From assembly GCA_963703085.1 (NCBI GenBank), contig OY969789.1:3787220-3851219 (forward strand): a stretch of 64,000 bases of DNA, read 5' to 3'. This DNA is from DATAEG01 sp963703085. GTDB lineage: Bacteria; Actinomycetota; Actinomycetes; Mycobacteriales; Jatrophihabitantaceae. Below, one piece after another: positions 52,561 to 61,359 of the stretch. Each line of letters starts with the position of its first letter. The first letter of the stretch is position 1. The notes beneath the pieces are model-generated. The model worked only from the letters and a program-made list of their open reading frames with translations, ran no database searches and was not told the DNA's origin. The position numbers and the translations under genes are program-made.

Positions 52561-52576
52561 CGCGGACGGTGGGCCG

Positions 52577-53341
52577 GTGAGCGAGTCCCGCTTCCTGTCG
52601 GCGCCCGGCCCGGTCGCGTTCGCGCATCGCGGCTTCGGACCGGCCCACTTGGAGAATTCGCTGACCGCCTTCCAGCGGGCCGTCGATCTCGGCTACGAAT
52701 ACCTCGAGACCGACTCGCGGGTGACAGCAGACGGAGTGGCGGTCGCGTTCCACGACGACCGGCTGGAGCGCACCACCGACAGCCGCGGACGGCTCATCGA
52801 CCAGCGGTGGGCACAGCTGCGGCACGCCAAGATCGGGGGCGTTGAGCCCATCCCGCGGCTGGCCGAGTTGCTCGCCGCCTGGCCGGATCGCTACGTGAAC
52901 ATCGATGTGAAGTCCGATGCCGCGGTGTCGGCCACGCTTGATGCGATCCGGACCACCGGCGCCTACGACCGGGTCTGCGTCGCCGCTTTCTCCGACCGGC
53001 GACTCGCTCGGTTGCGATCAGCGCTCGGGCCCGGTGTGTGCAGCTCGCTGGGCCCGTCCGAGGCGCTCCGGTTGCGGACGGTGCCCTTCGTCGCCGGCCG
53101 CCGGCCTCCGCTGCGCAATCGAGTCGCCCAACTGCCCTACCGGATAGGCCGGTTGCCCGTGGTCGATGCCCGGCTGCTGCTGCGTGCGCATCGCCGCGGA
53201 CTGTCGGTGCATGCCTGGACGGTGAACGATGGCGCCGACATGCGCCGGCTGCTCGACCTCGGCGTGGACGGCATCATGACCGATCGGGCCGACGTGCTGC
53301 GCGACGTGTTGCAGGAGCGGGGGCAATGGCCGACCAGGTGA
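52577..53341 (+). CDS. Glycerophosphodiester phosphodiesterase
   Basis: A 254-residue TIM-barrel enzyme that splits glycerophosphodiesters into glycerol-3-phosphate and an alcohol. Motifs are AHRGFGPAHLENSLTAF, LETDSRVTADG and AFHDDRLERTT, giving the catalytic histidines and metal ligands, with VNIDVKSD and VHAWTVND later. There is no signal peptide, so it works inside the cell on recycled lipids. Its end overlaps the start of the MFS gene by 16 bases. Confidence 0.93.
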   Translation: MSESRFLSAPGPVAFAHRGFGPAHLENSLTAFQRAVDLGYEYLETDSRVTADGVAVAFHDDRLERTTDSRGRLIDQRWAQLRHAKIGGVEPIPRLAELLAAWPDRYVNIDVKSDAAVSATLDAIRTTGAYDRVCVAAFSDRRLARLRSALGPGVCSSLGPSEALRLRTVPFVAGRRPPLRNRVAQLPYRIGRLPVVDARLLLRAHRRGLSVHAWTVNDGADMRRLLDLGVDGIMTDRADVLRDVLQERGQWPTR

Positions 53342-54678
53342 GCAGTGTGCCGGCCGGGCCCGGCGTGGTCAGGGTCGGCACCGCGGTGCACCGCCGCGGC
53401 TGGTACGTCTACGGCTGGGCCAGCCATGTCTTCCCGACCTTGGTGACGACGGTCTTCATGTCGCGGTACCTGACCTCGGTTGCGGAGACCGCGGTGGGCA
53501 AGCATGGCCGGGTCCACGTGGCGGGCATCCCGATCGCTCCCGGCAGCCTCTTCGTCTACGTCGTCACCGCATCGACGATCCTGCTCGTCGTCCTGATGCC
53601 GCTGGTGGGCGCCATCGCCGACCGCACCGGACGCAAGCGGGACATCATGCTGGGCTGCGGTTGGTTCGGCGCGCTCGCCTGCCTCCTCATGTTTCTGGTG
53701 CGCGGCGGCAACTGGCAGCTCGGCGCAGTGCTGTACGCGCTGGCCTTCATCGGCTACAGCTGCGCGATCGTTGTGCACTATTCGCTGCTCGTCGACCTCT
53801 CCTCGGTCGAGGAACGTGACCGGGTTTCCTCGGTGGGATGGGGCTTCTCCTACCTCGGCGGCGGGTTGTTGCTCGGCGTCGCCTTCATCGCCAGTCTGGC
53901 GTTGGACAAGTCCACTCTCGCCCGCGTCGCGCTCGCTGCTTCCGGGATCTGGTGGGCGGCGTTCAATGTGATGAGCTGGCGGCAGTTGGCCGGGCTGCCG
54001 CGGCGCAGCCGCCCGGCTGGGCCCGGCGGAACGCTGTTCGCCGGATTCCGGCAGCTGGCCGTCACCATCCGCCACCTGCGTCGCTTTCCGCTCACCCTCG
54101 CCTTCCTCGGTGCATTCCTGATCTACAACGACGGCATCCAGACCGTCACGACGGTGGCAGCGGTGTACGGGGACAAGGAGCTCGACCTGTCCGACACCGT
54201 GTTGCTGCTCGCGATCCTGCTGGTGCAGTTCATCGCCTTCGTCGGAGCAGTCTGGCTGGGCCGGCTGGCGGTGCGGTTCGGCGCCAAGCGCGTTGTCCTG
54301 GCATCGCTGGTGGTGTGGCTCGGGGTGATCGGCGCGGCGTACTTCATCCAGAAGGGCAGCATCTGGCAGTTCTTCGCGTTGGCGACGGTTCTGGCGCTGG
54401 TGTTGGGCGGCAGTCAGGCGCTGTCCCGCGCCATGTTCTCCCGGATGATCCCGCACGGATCGGAGGCCGAGTACTTCGGCTTCTACGAGATCAGCGACAG
54501 CGGTACCAGCTGGTTGGGGCCGCTGGTGTTCGGCGTGGTCAATCAGTTGACCGGCAATTACCGGGCCGCGCTGGGCTCGCTGGTCGCCTTCTTCGTGATC
54601 GGATTCATAGCGCTGGCTTTCGTGCCGGTGCGGCGAGCCATCGAGGCCAGCGGCAACACCCCGCCAGCCCGCGTCTGA
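53326..54678 (+). CDS. MFS transporter (UMF1/Atg22-like)
   Basis: A 450-residue membrane protein with about 12 segments. It begins GWYVYGWASHVFPTLVTTVFMSRYL and has LVGAIADRTGRKRDIMLG, the MFS loop 2-3 motif, and SRAMFSRMIPHGSEAEYFGFYEISD, which is typical of the UMF1/Vacuole-effluxer-like group, often linked to amino-acid or small-solute export. ATG at 53326 has GGAG upstream and overlaps the GDPD gene. Confidence 0.88.
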   Translation: MADQVSSVPAGPGVVRVGTAVHRRGWYVYGWASHVFPTLVTTVFMSRYLTSVAETAVGKHGRVHVAGIPIAPGSLFVYVVTASTILLVVLMPLVGAIADRTGRKRDIMLGCGWFGALACLLMFLVRGGNWQLGAVLYALAFIGYSCAIVVHYSLLVDLSSVEERDRVSSVGWGFSYLGGGLLLGVAFIASLALDKSTLARVALAASGIWWAAFNVMSWRQLAGLPRRSRPAGPGGTLFAGFRQLAVTIRHLRRFPLTLAFLGAFLIYNDGIQTVTTVAAVYGDKELDLSDTVLLLAILLVQFIAFVGAVWLGRLAVRFGAKRVVLASLVVWLGVIGAAYFIQKGSIWQFFALATVLALVLGGSQALSRAMFSRMIPHGSEAEYFGFYEISDSGTSWLGPLVFGVVNQLTGNYRAALGSLVAFFVIGFIALAFVPVRRAIEASGNTPPARV

Positions 54679-54808
54679 TCCGGCCGGCTCGCGGTGACCG
54701 GTACGCTCTGCGGCCGTGACAGCGCAGCCACCGGGATGGACCGAAGCGGACGATCCGATGGGCGCGCTTGCTTCGGTTCCCGCCTCAGGTGATCGGCGCT
54801 CGCTCACC

Positions 54809-55456
54809 ATGTCTGCGCACCTGAAGTTCTTCCACGGCCCGATGGACTGCGGGAAGTCCACGCTTGCCCTGCAGATGGACTTCAACCATGCCCGGCAGGG
54901 CCGTCGCGGACTTCTGGTCACCCGCTACGACCGGTCGGGTGGCCCGATGATCACCACCCGCGTCGGGTTGCGCCACGACGCGATCGAGATCGACGACGGC
55001 ACCGATCTGCGCCAGCTGGTCCGCACCACCTGGGCCTCGGGCCGCCGGGTCGATTACATCATCGTCGACGAAGCCGGTTTCCTCACCGCCGAGCACGTGG
55101 ATCAGCTGGCCGAGCTCGTCGACGAGTGGCAGGTCGACGTTTATTGCTTCGGGCTGGCCACCGACTTCCGCAGCCTGTTGTTGCCCGGCGCCAAGCGGCT
55201 GATGGAGCTGGCCGACGAGGTCACACCGGTGCATGTCGAGGTGCTGTGCTGGTGTGGTCGCACCGGCCGGCTCAACGCTCGAGTGGTCGGTGGGCAAGTC
55301 GTCCGGGCCGGGGACACCGTCGTGGTGGCGGACACCGCATCGGATGCCTCCGCCCCGGTGCGATACCAGGTCCTGTGCCGCCGTCACTACCGCGCCGGTG
55401 ATCTGGGCGCGAGCGCCGGTAACGACCCGCAACTGCCGTTGGTGGAGGAATCCTGA
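54809..55456 (+). CDS. tdk: Thymidine kinase (type II)
   Basis: Salvage enzyme phosphorylating thymidine. KFFHGPMDCGKSTLALQM is the phosphate-binding loop, IIVDEAGFLTAEHVDQLAEL the Walker B equivalent, YCFGLATDFRSLLLPG the next conserved part; zinc ligands are in LCWCGRTGRLNAR and LCRRHY. ATG at 54809 gives the usual short N-terminus; a frame-start at 54716 would add 31 atypical residues. It is 112 bases upstream of rbpA. Confidence 0.9.
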   Translation: MSAHLKFFHGPMDCGKSTLALQMDFNHARQGRRGLLVTRYDRSGGPMITTRVGLRHDAIEIDDGTDLRQLVRTTWASGRRVDYIIVDEAGFLTAEHVDQLAELVDEWQVDVYCFGLATDFRSLLLPGAKRLMELADEVTPVHVEVLCWCGRTGRLNARVVGGQVVRAGDTVVVADTASDASAPVRYQVLCRRHYRAGDLGASAGNDPQLPLVEES

Positions 55457-55485
55457 GCACGATGTGACTCCGACCGCCACAAAGG

Positions 55486-55511
55486 GGAATCCTTAGCCCG
55501 TCAACCTCGTT
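55486..55511 (+). promoter_or_regulatory. SigR-type promoter of rbpA
   Basis: GGAAT at 55486-55490 and GTT at 55509-55511 are separated by exactly 18 bases, matching the SigR/SigH (thiol-oxidative stress) consensus GGAAT-N18-GTT. In Streptomyces rbpA is a known SigR target, so conservation here is expected. Transcription would start about 50 bases before the rbpA ATG. Confidence 0.8.
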
Positions 55512-55568
55512 GTACAGCTTGAGAGAATCAACGCCGGATGCCCCTTCCGGCCAGGAGGTCCCACACTT

Positions 55569-55916
55569 ATGGCAGATCGCACATTGCGCGGCAGCCGCCT
55601 CGGCGCGGTGAGCTACGAAACCGACTATGGCATTGACATTGCCGCCCGGCAGGCCGCCGAATACGCCTGCCCGAACGGCCACAGCTTCACCGTCCCGTTC
55701 GCGCACGACGCGGAGCTCCCCTTCACCTGGGAGTGCCGCCTTGACGGAACGACCGCCGAACTGGTCAACGGCCCGGTTCCGGAAGCGAAGAAGACCAAGC
55801 CGCCGCGTACCCACTGGGACATGCTCATCGAGCGACGCAGCATCGCCGACCTCGAAGAGGTGCTGGCCGAGCGCCTCGAAGTTCTCCGCGCCCGCCGTGG
55901 AGTCAAATCCGCCTGA
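55569..55916 (+). CDS. rbpA: RNA polymerase-binding protein RbpA
   Basis: RbpA is an actinomycete-specific protein that binds RNA polymerase and the principal sigma factor and stabilises the open complex; it also modulates rifampicin tolerance. The 115-residue protein has the N-terminal GSRLGAVSYETD, the core cysteine part YACPNGHSF and WECRLDG, and the C-terminal sigma-interaction part KPPRTHWDMLIERRS. AGGAGG precedes the ATG and a SigR-type promoter lies upstream. Confidence 0.97.
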   Translation: MADRTLRGSRLGAVSYETDYGIDIAARQAAEYACPNGHSFTVPFAHDAELPFTWECRLDGTTAELVNGPVPEAKKTKPPRTHWDMLIERRSIADLEEVLAERLEVLRARRGVKSA

Positions 55917-56001
55917 TCCGACCCCCCGCCGCGAGCCGATCCCATCCGGGATCGGCTCGCTGCCGTTTACGGCGTCTCGTCCCGGCCCGGCGGCCGCACC
56001 G

Positions 56002-56791
56002 CTACGGCTGCGCGGTGAACCGGTGTCGCAGCCGGCGGCCCAGTCCCCGAGCCTGCTCTGCGCGGTGCGTCACTCCCCAGACGGTGACCCGACCTAGCGC
56101 CTCCCGGACGATGCGCTGGCTCATTTTGCTCTCGCCACGTTCCCGCTCGGTGAATGTGATGGGCACTTCGACCACGCGAAATCCGGCGCGCACCGCTCGC
56201 CACGCCAGGTCGACCTGGAAGCAGTAGCCCTGCGACGCCACCGAGCTCAACTCGAGGGTCTGGAGCACAGTGCGGCGGTAGAGCCGGTATCCGCCGGTCG
56301 CATCGCGGAGTTTCAAACCCAGCATCATTCGGGTGTAGACGTTGCCCCCGACCGACAGCACCGCGCGCGACAGCGGCCAGTTCACCACCTTGCCGCCGCG
56401 CACCCACCGCGATCCCAGCACCACGTCGGCATCGACCAGTGCGGTCAGCAAGTGGGGCAGCTGCTCGGGAGCGTGCGACCCGTCGGCGTCCATCTCGACG
56501 ATCACGTCGTAGGGGCGCTGCAGCGCCCACTCGAATCCGGCGATGTAAGCCGCGCCGAGGCCGGCCTTCCCCGTGCGGTGCAGGACGTGCACCCGTTCGT
56601 CGTCGGCGACGATCGCGTCCACCAGGGCTCCGGTGCCGTCCGGGCTGCCGTCATCGACGACGAGGGCGTGTGCGTCGGGGTTAGCGGTGAGCAGCCGGTC
56701 GATGATCTGCCGGATGTTGTCCCGTTCGTTGTAGGTCGGGAATCACGACCAGGACGCCTAGCTCGGCATCAGTCGCCCGTTCGGTATCCAC
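56002..56791 (-). pseudogene. Polyprenol-phosphate mannose synthase (Ppm/DPM1-like), frameshifted
   Basis: A GT2 glycosyltransferase that loads mannose on polyprenol phosphate for lipoglycan and protein mannosylation. The body after 56622 reads VLHRTGKAGLGAAYIAGF, EMDADGSHAPEQLPHLL (DxD-like) and LGSRWVRGGKVVNWPLSRA, as in bacterial DPM1 homologues. The N-terminus, from GTG at 56791, gives ELGVLVVIP and then loses frame; one extra base in the run at 56738-56740 shifts the expected TYNERDNIRQIIDRLL. Repaired length is about 262 residues. It follows lnt on the same strand, the order that is fused into one protein in Mycobacterium tuberculosis Ppm1. Confidence 0.88.
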
Positions 56792-56803
56792 TCGTTCCCC
56801 TTC

Positions 56804-58504
56804 TCACCGTGTCGCCCCCGTCGCCGAGGCTGCCTCCGCGGCGGTGTCCTCGGCCGTATCGGCCGGCGTGGCCGGCCGCCGCAGCGGCCCGGGACGGCGG
56901 CCTCGCCAGATGTCGCCCGCCGCGGCCAGCAACGCTGCCAACGCCACCAGGCTCCAGCCGACCTCGGGCCACACACCGAGCCGGGTCGCCAGGGTAGTCG
57001 ACGTCGACAGGTCAACCGTCCGGACGATCACCGCCGGGGTGAACAGCGCACCGGACTGCGCGACGATCCTGCCGCTGCGGTCGATCACGGCGCTCTTGCC
57101 GCTGGTGGCAACCTGCAGCACCGTACGGCCGTTCTCTACGGCCCGCAGTTGGCTCATCGCCAGCTGTTGGTAGGTCTCTGCGGTGTGCCCGAACGTTGCG
57201 TTGTTGGTCTGCACCACCAGCAGCTGCGCGCCCGCCTCGACCGACGAGCGGACCAGCGAGTCGTAGGCGACCTCGAAGCAGATCACATCGCCGATCGGCA
57301 TCGGCCCGCCGGTCACCAGGCCGTTGCCCTTGCCCTTTGTCATGTCGACCGGAACCAGGTCGACCTTGTTGGTGACCTTGCGGGCCAGCGAGCGCAGCGG
57401 AATGTACTCACCGAACGGCACCGGATGGCGCTTGACATATTCCGAGCCGGCCCCGGTGGTCGGCGACCACAGGATGCCGGCGTTGATGCGCTGGTTGCCA
57501 TCGGCGCCATCGAGAATGGCGCCGACCAGGATCGGCGCGCCGACGGCCTTGACCGCCGCGGTGATCTCCTGGTTGGCGTCCGGGTTGTCCAGCGGATCGA
57601 TGTCCGAGGCATCCTCCGGCCAGACCACCAACTCCGGCTGCGGTGCCCTGCCTGCCTTGATCTCCGCGACGAGGCGCATGGTCTGCTTGACGTGGTTGTC
57701 CAGGACTTGGCGCCGCTGCGCGTTGAAATCGAGGCCGCGGTCGGGGACGTCACCCTGGATCAGCGCCACCACTGCGGTCCGCGGCGGCGCCCCGGGCGCC
57801 AACGGAACAGCGATGACGAGCCCAGCCAGGGGCACGGCGATGAGCCCGGCCGCACCGAGCACCACGCCGCGCCAGCGCCGCTGCACGGCTGACTCGACGG
57901 CCAGCGCCAGCCCGCCGCCGGCAAGAGCGACGACGCAGGTCACGGTCGGCGCACCGCCCAGAGTGGCGAACCAGCGCAGCGGCGATTCGGCCTGGCTGAA
58001 CGCCCAGCGGCCCCAGGGGAACCCACCGAAGGGCAGCCGATCCCGCAGCGCTTCCTCCCCGACCCAGGCGCAGGCCACCCACAGCGGCGCGAAGGGCAGC
58101 CGCACGAGAATCGAGATGGCTGCGGCCAGCACCGCGACGAACGCCGCCTCGGCAAACGGCAGGAGCAGCCAGACAGCTCCCACGTAGACGCCGCTCCACG
58201 CCAGCAGCGGACCGAACATCGCCCAGCCCCACAGGTAGCCCAGCCACGCAGCGGTCCGCGGCGGCCGGCCGTGCACCGCGAGGGTGAGGCCCGCGACGCT
58301 GAGCGCAGCCAGCGGCCACACCCCGTACGGCGGGAACGCCAGCACCCCGATCAGCCCGGATCCGATGACGGCCGCGGCCGCCCAGCGCCGCCGGCCGAGC
58401 AGCGGGTGCGCGATCGGCTTCGCGACGGAGCGGACCTCGGGCATCGCCCCAGTATCCGCGTCGATGCTCGAGGGGCGGGTCGGGCGCACGCTGCGCGGCG
58501 TCAC
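56804..58504 (-). CDS. lnt: Apolipoprotein N-acyltransferase
   Basis: Adds the third acyl chain to lipoproteins. Six to seven membrane segments in the first 220 residues are followed by the nitrilase domain with the catalytic triad visible: Glu in VVWPEDASD, Lys in YVKRHPVPFGEYIP and Cys in GDVICFEVAYD. Length is 566 residues from a GTG whose TGA overlap with the preceding gene (GTGA) suggests coupling; an ATG at 58444 would remove 20 residues and is an alternative. A short C-terminal membrane segment and charged tail close it. The Ppm gene follows after 12 bases. Confidence 0.93.
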   Translation of the reverse strand: MTPRSVRPTRPSSIDADTGAMPEVRSVAKPIAHPLLGRRRWAAAAVIGSGLIGVLAFPPYGVWPLAALSVAGLTLAVHGRPPRTAAWLGYLWGWAMFGPLLAWSGVYVGAVWLLLPFAEAAFVAVLAAAISILVRLPFAPLWVACAWVGEEALRDRLPFGGFPWGRWAFSQAESPLRWFATLGGAPTVTCVVALAGGGLALAVESAVQRRWRGVVLGAAGLIAVPLAGLVIAVPLAPGAPPRTAVVALIQGDVPDRGLDFNAQRRQVLDNHVKQTMRLVAEIKAGRAPQPELVVWPEDASDIDPLDNPDANQEITAAVKAVGAPILVGAILDGADGNQRINAGILWSPTTGAGSEYVKRHPVPFGEYIPLRSLARKVTNKVDLVPVDMTKGKGNGLVTGGPMPIGDVICFEVAYDSLVRSSVEAGAQLLVVQTNNATFGHTAETYQQLAMSQLRAVENGRTVLQVATSGKSAVIDRSGRIVAQSGALFTPAVIVRTVDLSTSTTLATRLGVWPEVGWSLVALAALLAAAGDIWRGRRPGPLRRPATPADTAEDTAAEAASATGATR

Positions 58505-60099
58505 GGCTGTGCTGCGTCGTAGACGGTGGTGCCGTCGACGATCGTCGCGACACAGCGCGGCAGCGGCTGGCCCGGCCGCAGATCGGGCAGGGGCGGCACG
58601 CCGGCCCGCGGGTCGGTCGACCAGCGCGCCACCCGCTCGTCGGGTGCGTCGGCGACCAGCTCACCGGCCCGCCACACCGCGATGGTGGCCGGGGCGCCGA
58701 CGCGCAGGACGCCCTCCCCCGACTGGGTGCGGCCTGCTGCGCGCCATCCGCCCCGGGTGTGCGCGGTGAATGCTGCCCGGGTGCTGATCGCCGAGTCGGC
58801 GTGGTGCGGGTAGGCCGCGGCGCGGATCGCGCCCCAGGGGTCGAAGGCGGTCACCGGCGTGTCCGAGCCCAACGCGAGTGGCACCCCGGCTGCGGCCAGC
58901 GCGGCAAAGTCGTTCATCTGCGTGGCCCGCGCGGCGCCGAGGCGATCGGCGTACATGCCGGACGGGCCGCCCCAGGCCGCGTCGAAGGCCGGTTGCACGG
59001 AGGCCAGCAACCCGGTGGCGGCCAACCGGGCTGGTGCGGTGACCAGTTCCGCGTGTTCGATGCGGTGGCCGGCGGAGCGCACCCTGGCCGCGCCCAACTT
59101 GTCGGCAGCCTGTTCCATCCCGGCCAGCACGGCATCAACCGCGGCGTCGCCGATGGCGTGGAAGCCGGCCTGGATGCCGGCCTGGGTGCAGCCGATGACA
59201 TGGTCGGCGATCTCCTCGGCGGCGAGGTACTGCGCCCCGTTGGTGGGCGCGTCGGCGTACCGCGCGCACATCGCCGCTGTGTGCGAGCCCACCGAGCCGT
59301 CCACGCTCAGGTCGCCGCCCGCACCGACCGCGCCGAGCCGGACCGCGGCCTCGATCCCGTGCAGTTCGCCCCAGTAACCGATCACCCGGGGCAGGGCAAC
59401 GGGTCCGGTATTCAACGCCAGCAGGTCGCTGAGGTCCGCCTCGGTGGACAGCGTCGGGGTGGCCATTTCGTGCACGCACCCGATGCCCCGCCGCGCCGCT
59501 TGCTGCAGGGCCGCGAGCTGGGCCGTCCGGCGTTGCTCGTCACTCAGCGAGCTGAATGCCAGCTGCCGGGCTCGGGTATGTGCATCGGTCCGCAGCCACC
59601 CGTCCTCGCTGAAGCCGGGCAGGTCGACCAGTTCCGGATGGCCCGCGATGAAGGCGGCGGACACCAGGCCGCTGTGCGCGTCTACTCGGGAGAGGTAGAG
59701 CTCGGTGTCCGCTCCGATGGCCCTGGCCAGCTCGGCCGCGGTCGGGGCGCGGCGCTCCGGCCAGCGTGACTCATCCCACCCGGCGCCCAGGACGATGCCG
59801 CCCGGGCCGGCCGTCGCGGCGCCGGCCACCGCGTCCAGTACGTCGGGCAGCGAGCGGCTCTCCCGCAGATCGACGATGCTCGAAGCAAGACCGGTTTGGG
59901 TGAGATGCACATGGGCATCGACGAAGGCGGGCGTGACCAGCGACCCGGTGAGCGCCACGACCCGATCTGCACCATCGGCGAGGCCATCGGCGGCGTCCTC
60001 GCCCCCGATCCAGGCGATCACACCGTCGTCCAGGAGCAGCGCCGTGTGCTCCGCTCCGGCCGGGGTGTGGACCCGTCCACCCCGCAGCAGCGTCAGCAC
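58501..60099 (-). CDS. Amidohydrolase family 3 (YtcJ-like)
   Basis: A 532-residue metal-dependent hydrolase. The metal site is opened by PAFVDAHVHLTQTG, with further ligands in HAIGD and HRIEHAELV and the catalytic aspartate in ALGSDTPV. The N-terminal and C-terminal strands pair into the small beta domain typical of the family. YtcJ-like enzymes hydrolyse N-acyl or formyl groups, but the true substrate is open. It starts with GTG at 60099 and its stop overlaps lnt. Confidence 0.9.
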   Translation of the reverse strand: MLTLLRGGRVHTPAGAEHTALLLDDGVIAWIGGEDAADGLADGADRVVALTGSLVTPAFVDAHVHLTQTGLASSIVDLRESRSLPDVLDAVAGAATAGPGGIVLGAGWDESRWPERRAPTAAELARAIGADTELYLSRVDAHSGLVSAAFIAGHPELVDLPGFSEDGWLRTDAHTRARQLAFSSLSDEQRRTAQLAALQQAARRGIGCVHEMATPTLSTEADLSDLLALNTGPVALPRVIGYWGELHGIEAAVRLGAVGAGGDLSVDGSVGSHTAAMCARYADAPTNGAQYLAAEEIADHVIGCTQAGIQAGFHAIGDAAVDAVLAGMEQAADKLGAARVRSAGHRIEHAELVTAPARLAATGLLASVQPAFDAAWGGPSGMYADRLGAARATQMNDFAALAAAGVPLALGSDTPVTAFDPWGAIRAAAYPHHADSAISTRAAFTAHTRGGWRAAGRTQSGEGVLRVGAPATIAVWRAGELVADAPDERVARWSTDPRAGVPPLPDLRPGQPLPRCVATIVDGTTVYDAAQP

Positions 60100-60218
60100 T
60101 CATGCAGTGTGCCAGCGTGCGGCACCGTGGCGGCGGGACGCCTGCTCACTCGAAAGCGCAGCGGCTCGCGGGCTTCGTCGGTCCGGGCTATCGACATCCA
60201 GCCGTGACCCGCATGGTG

Positions 60219-60247
60219 TTGAAAGCGGTTCCGAGATCGAATACGGT
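60219..60247 (+). promoter_or_regulatory. Promoter with LacI-type operator upstream of the LacI gene
   Basis: TTGAAA (60219-60224) and TACGGT (60242-60247) are 17 bases apart. TTGAAAGCGGTTCC at 60219-60232 fits the pattern GAAA-N-CG-N-TT of LacI/cre operators. CGGTCCGGACGA follows at 60244-60255 and matches the island site in 10 of 12 positions. Autoregulation by the LacI protein is likely. Confidence 0.55.
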
Positions 60248-60304
60248 CCGGACGAATCCCGTGGACTGCGCGGGTCGACTCGAAGATGCGTGTGGTGACC
60301 ACGT

Positions 60305-61321
60305 GTGAGCAGTTCTGCGAGCATCGAGGATGTCGCGCGGCTGGCGGGAGTGTCGATCGCGACGGTCTCGCGTTCGCTGCGCGGGCTGCCCGAGGTGGCC
60401 CCGACGACTCGGGCTCGGGTGCTGGATGCGGCCCGGCAGCTCGATTACGTCGCTTCCCCGTTCGCCGCCAGGTTGGCCAGTGGCCGCACCTCGACGATCG
60501 GGGTCGTGGTGCCGTTCGTGAACCGCTGGTTCTTCGCCGAAGTGCTGGGCGCGGTCCAGGGCGTGCTCGGCGAGGCCGGATACGACTTGCTGCTGTTCAA
60601 TCTCGCCGGGCCGTCCGGCCGGGAGAAGTTCTTCACCGAGCTGCCGGTGCGCAAGCGGGTCGACGCGGTCATCGTGGTGAGCCTGGAACTCACCGAAGCG
60701 GAGGTGGCTGCGCTGCGGGGGCTCGGGCTGCCGATCGGGTTGGTCGGCACGACCAGCGCCGGGTTCACCTCGGTGCGCATCGACGACATCAGCAGCGCGG
60801 AGCTGGCGGTCTCCCACCTGATCAGCCAGGGCCACCAAACGATCGGGCTGATCGGCGGCGACACCGACGACCCGATGCGGTTCACGCCCCCGTTGCACCG
60901 TCGCGACGGCTACCTGAACGCCTTGCGGCAGGCCGGTCTGGCTGCTGACCCGGCGCACGAGGTACTCGGTTACTTCACCGTCGACGGCGGCGAGCAGGCG
61001 ATGCAGCAGATGCTGACCGCCGCGGAACGCCCGACCGCGGTGTTTGCCGAGTCCGACGAGATGGCCTACGGCGCGCTGCGGGCAGTGCGGCGTAACGGGC
61101 TGCGGGTGCCGGAGGACATCGCCGTGATCGGCTTCGACGACCACTCATCGGCAAATCTGCTCGACCTGTCCACCATCCGCCAGCCGGTGGTCGAGCAGGG
61201 CGTGCTGATCGCCCGGGAGATGCTGTGCGCGACCGAATCAGATACGCCCGCGGAGGCCACCGTGCTGACCACCGAACTGGTAGTGCGCGGCAGCACCGAT
61301 CCCGCCCAGTCGGTTTACTGA
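60305..61321 (+). CDS. LacI-family transcriptional regulator
   Basis: A 338-residue repressor. The N-terminal helix-turn-helix is SIEDVARLAGVSIATVSRSL, followed by the hinge and a periplasmic-binding-like sugar domain (IGVVVPFVNRWFFAEVLGAVQG, DEMAYGALRAVRRNGLRVPEDIAVIGFDD). A LacI-type operator lies about 80 bases before its GTG start. It is encoded tail-to-tail with a PfkB sugar kinase, so its ligand is probably a sugar or sugar phosphate such as fructose. Confidence 0.93.
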   Translation: MSSSASIEDVARLAGVSIATVSRSLRGLPEVAPTTRARVLDAARQLDYVASPFAARLASGRTSTIGVVVPFVNRWFFAEVLGAVQGVLGEAGYDLLLFNLAGPSGREKFFTELPVRKRVDAVIVVSLELTEAEVAALRGLGLPIGLVGTTSAGFTSVRIDDISSAELAVSHLISQGHQTIGLIGGDTDDPMRFTPPLHRRDGYLNALRQAGLAADPAHEVLGYFTVDGGEQAMQQMLTAAERPTAVFAESDEMAYGALRAVRRNGLRVPEDIAVIGFDDHSSANLLDLSTIRQPVVEQGVLIAREMLCATESDTPAEATVLTTELVVRGSTDPAQSVY

Positions 61322-61359
61322 GCGGATGGGACGCCGGCCGATCTAGTCGAGGCGTCTCA

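Noticed and set aside
53137..54921. 594-codon minus-strand frame
   Set aside because: Shadow of the MFS gene; the plus-strand MFS protein is clearly the coding one.
60305..61321. LacI protein as the regulator of the CGGTYNGGACCG island
   Set aside because: It lies 30 kb away next to a sugar kinase with its own LacI-type operator, and the variable centre of the island sites does not fit the fixed central CG of LacI operators.
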